Shown: positions 38,980 to 39,154 of the stretch, piece after piece
Position numbering within the stretch: the stretch's first letter is position 1
Layout of the letters: every line of letters begins with the position of its first letter
DNA from: Bacillota bacterium
GTDB taxonomy: Bacteria > Bacillota > Clostridia > DSM-8532
Assembly: GCA_023459915.1 (NCBI GenBank)
Contig: JAEWSN010000006.1
Location: forward strand, 1 to 39,154
DNA: 39,154 bases
Direction of reading: 5' to 3'
Notes under the pieces: model-generated
Seen by the model: only the letters and a program-made list of their open reading frames with translations
Databases searched by the model: none
Told to the model about the DNA's origin: nothing
Position numbers and translations under genes: made by a program

Positions 38980-39154
38980 CTACATCCTCCAGAACCCCTT
39001 GCCGGTGTTTCGTGGGCGGGGCTTTCTCACCCGTTTCTTCGGGGTGTATCCAATCAGCTTGTAGATGCGCTGCATCAGGAAAAAGTCGCGCAGGCCGGCC
39101 CAATAGCCAAGAAACGCCATGCCCGCGACCAGCAGCAGCAAAAACGGGTACAGC
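38980..39154 (-). CDS. C-terminal part of a membrane protein (start beyond the window)
   Basis: 58 codons are visible to the TAG at 38980-38982. They show a hydrophobic helix LYPFLLLLVAGMAFLGYWAG, then RDFFLMQRIYKLIGYTPKK and a basic tail RVRKPRPRNTGKGFWRM. The family cannot be told from this piece. It is coupled to the next gene by a 3-bp gap, so both are likely in one transcript. Confidence 0.7.
   Translation of the reverse strand, partial: LYPFLLLLVAGMAFLGYWAGLRDFFLMQRIYKLIGYTPKKRVRKPRPRNTGKGFWRM

Overview
This is a GC-rich chromosomal window from a bacterium of the Firmicutes/Clostridia type. The evidence is spoVG, a glmU-prs-pth-mfd-peptidylprolyl isomerase string as found around spoVG in endospore-forming lineages, a SpoVK/CbbX-like AAA+ ATPase, strong AGGAGG-type ribosome binding sites, and a nine-gene V/A-type ATPase operon. 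I see no rRNA, tRNA, CRISPR array, prophage or transposase. The genus cannot be named from sequence alone.

Layout. Positions 1-935 (-) hold the front part of a membrane-anchored cell-wall amidase. rpsT (+) follows with its own promoter and terminator. Positions 1672-9558 (-) are a housekeeping run transcribed glmU, prs, pth, mfd, peptidylprolyl isomerase, with an extra promoter for the last gene inside the end of mfd. spoVG (-) and murC (+) diverge from 10107-10451. Positions 11980-17728 (-) form a likely operon: pcrA helicase, HAD hydrolase, AAA+ ATPase, YgjP-type metallopeptidase, GNAT acetyltransferase, with a 20-bp tandem hairpin array in the middle. An FAD-dependent dehydrogenase (+) with two inverted repeats in its upstream region lies at 17968-19380. 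Positions 19422-23520 (-) are a translationally coupled trio: XRE-cupin regulator, acyl-CoA synthetase, pRiA4b-ORF3-like protein. A membrane protein (-) and a tiny zinc-ribbon protein (+) then diverge from a 490-bp region.

Positions 25120-34019 (-) encode a complete V/A-type ATPase in the order H, C, I, K, F, E, A, B, D. The rotor subunit K has one conserved carboxylate and appears to lack the Gln/Thr ligands of the Enterococcus Na+ site, so proton coupling is my inference. argD (+) is divergent from this operon behind three ARG-box-like repeats spaced exactly 20 bp apart. The right end (35662-39154, -) is a cluster of four probable envelope genes: a partial membrane protein, a three-helix membrane protein, a PRC-barrel protein and a VanW-like protein.

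Most genes are ordinary core genes; the unusual content is in regulatory and structural DNA. The best candidates are: (1) the zinc-ribbon leader, where a 13-nt segment is complementary at 12 positions to the Shine-Dalgarno region and a second hairpin competes with it; (2) a 130-bp clover-leaf inverted repeat lying between two divergent promoters, apparently outside both transcripts; (3) the phased ARG boxes over the argD promoter; and (4) hairpin arrays at 13391-13450 and between atpI and atpK.
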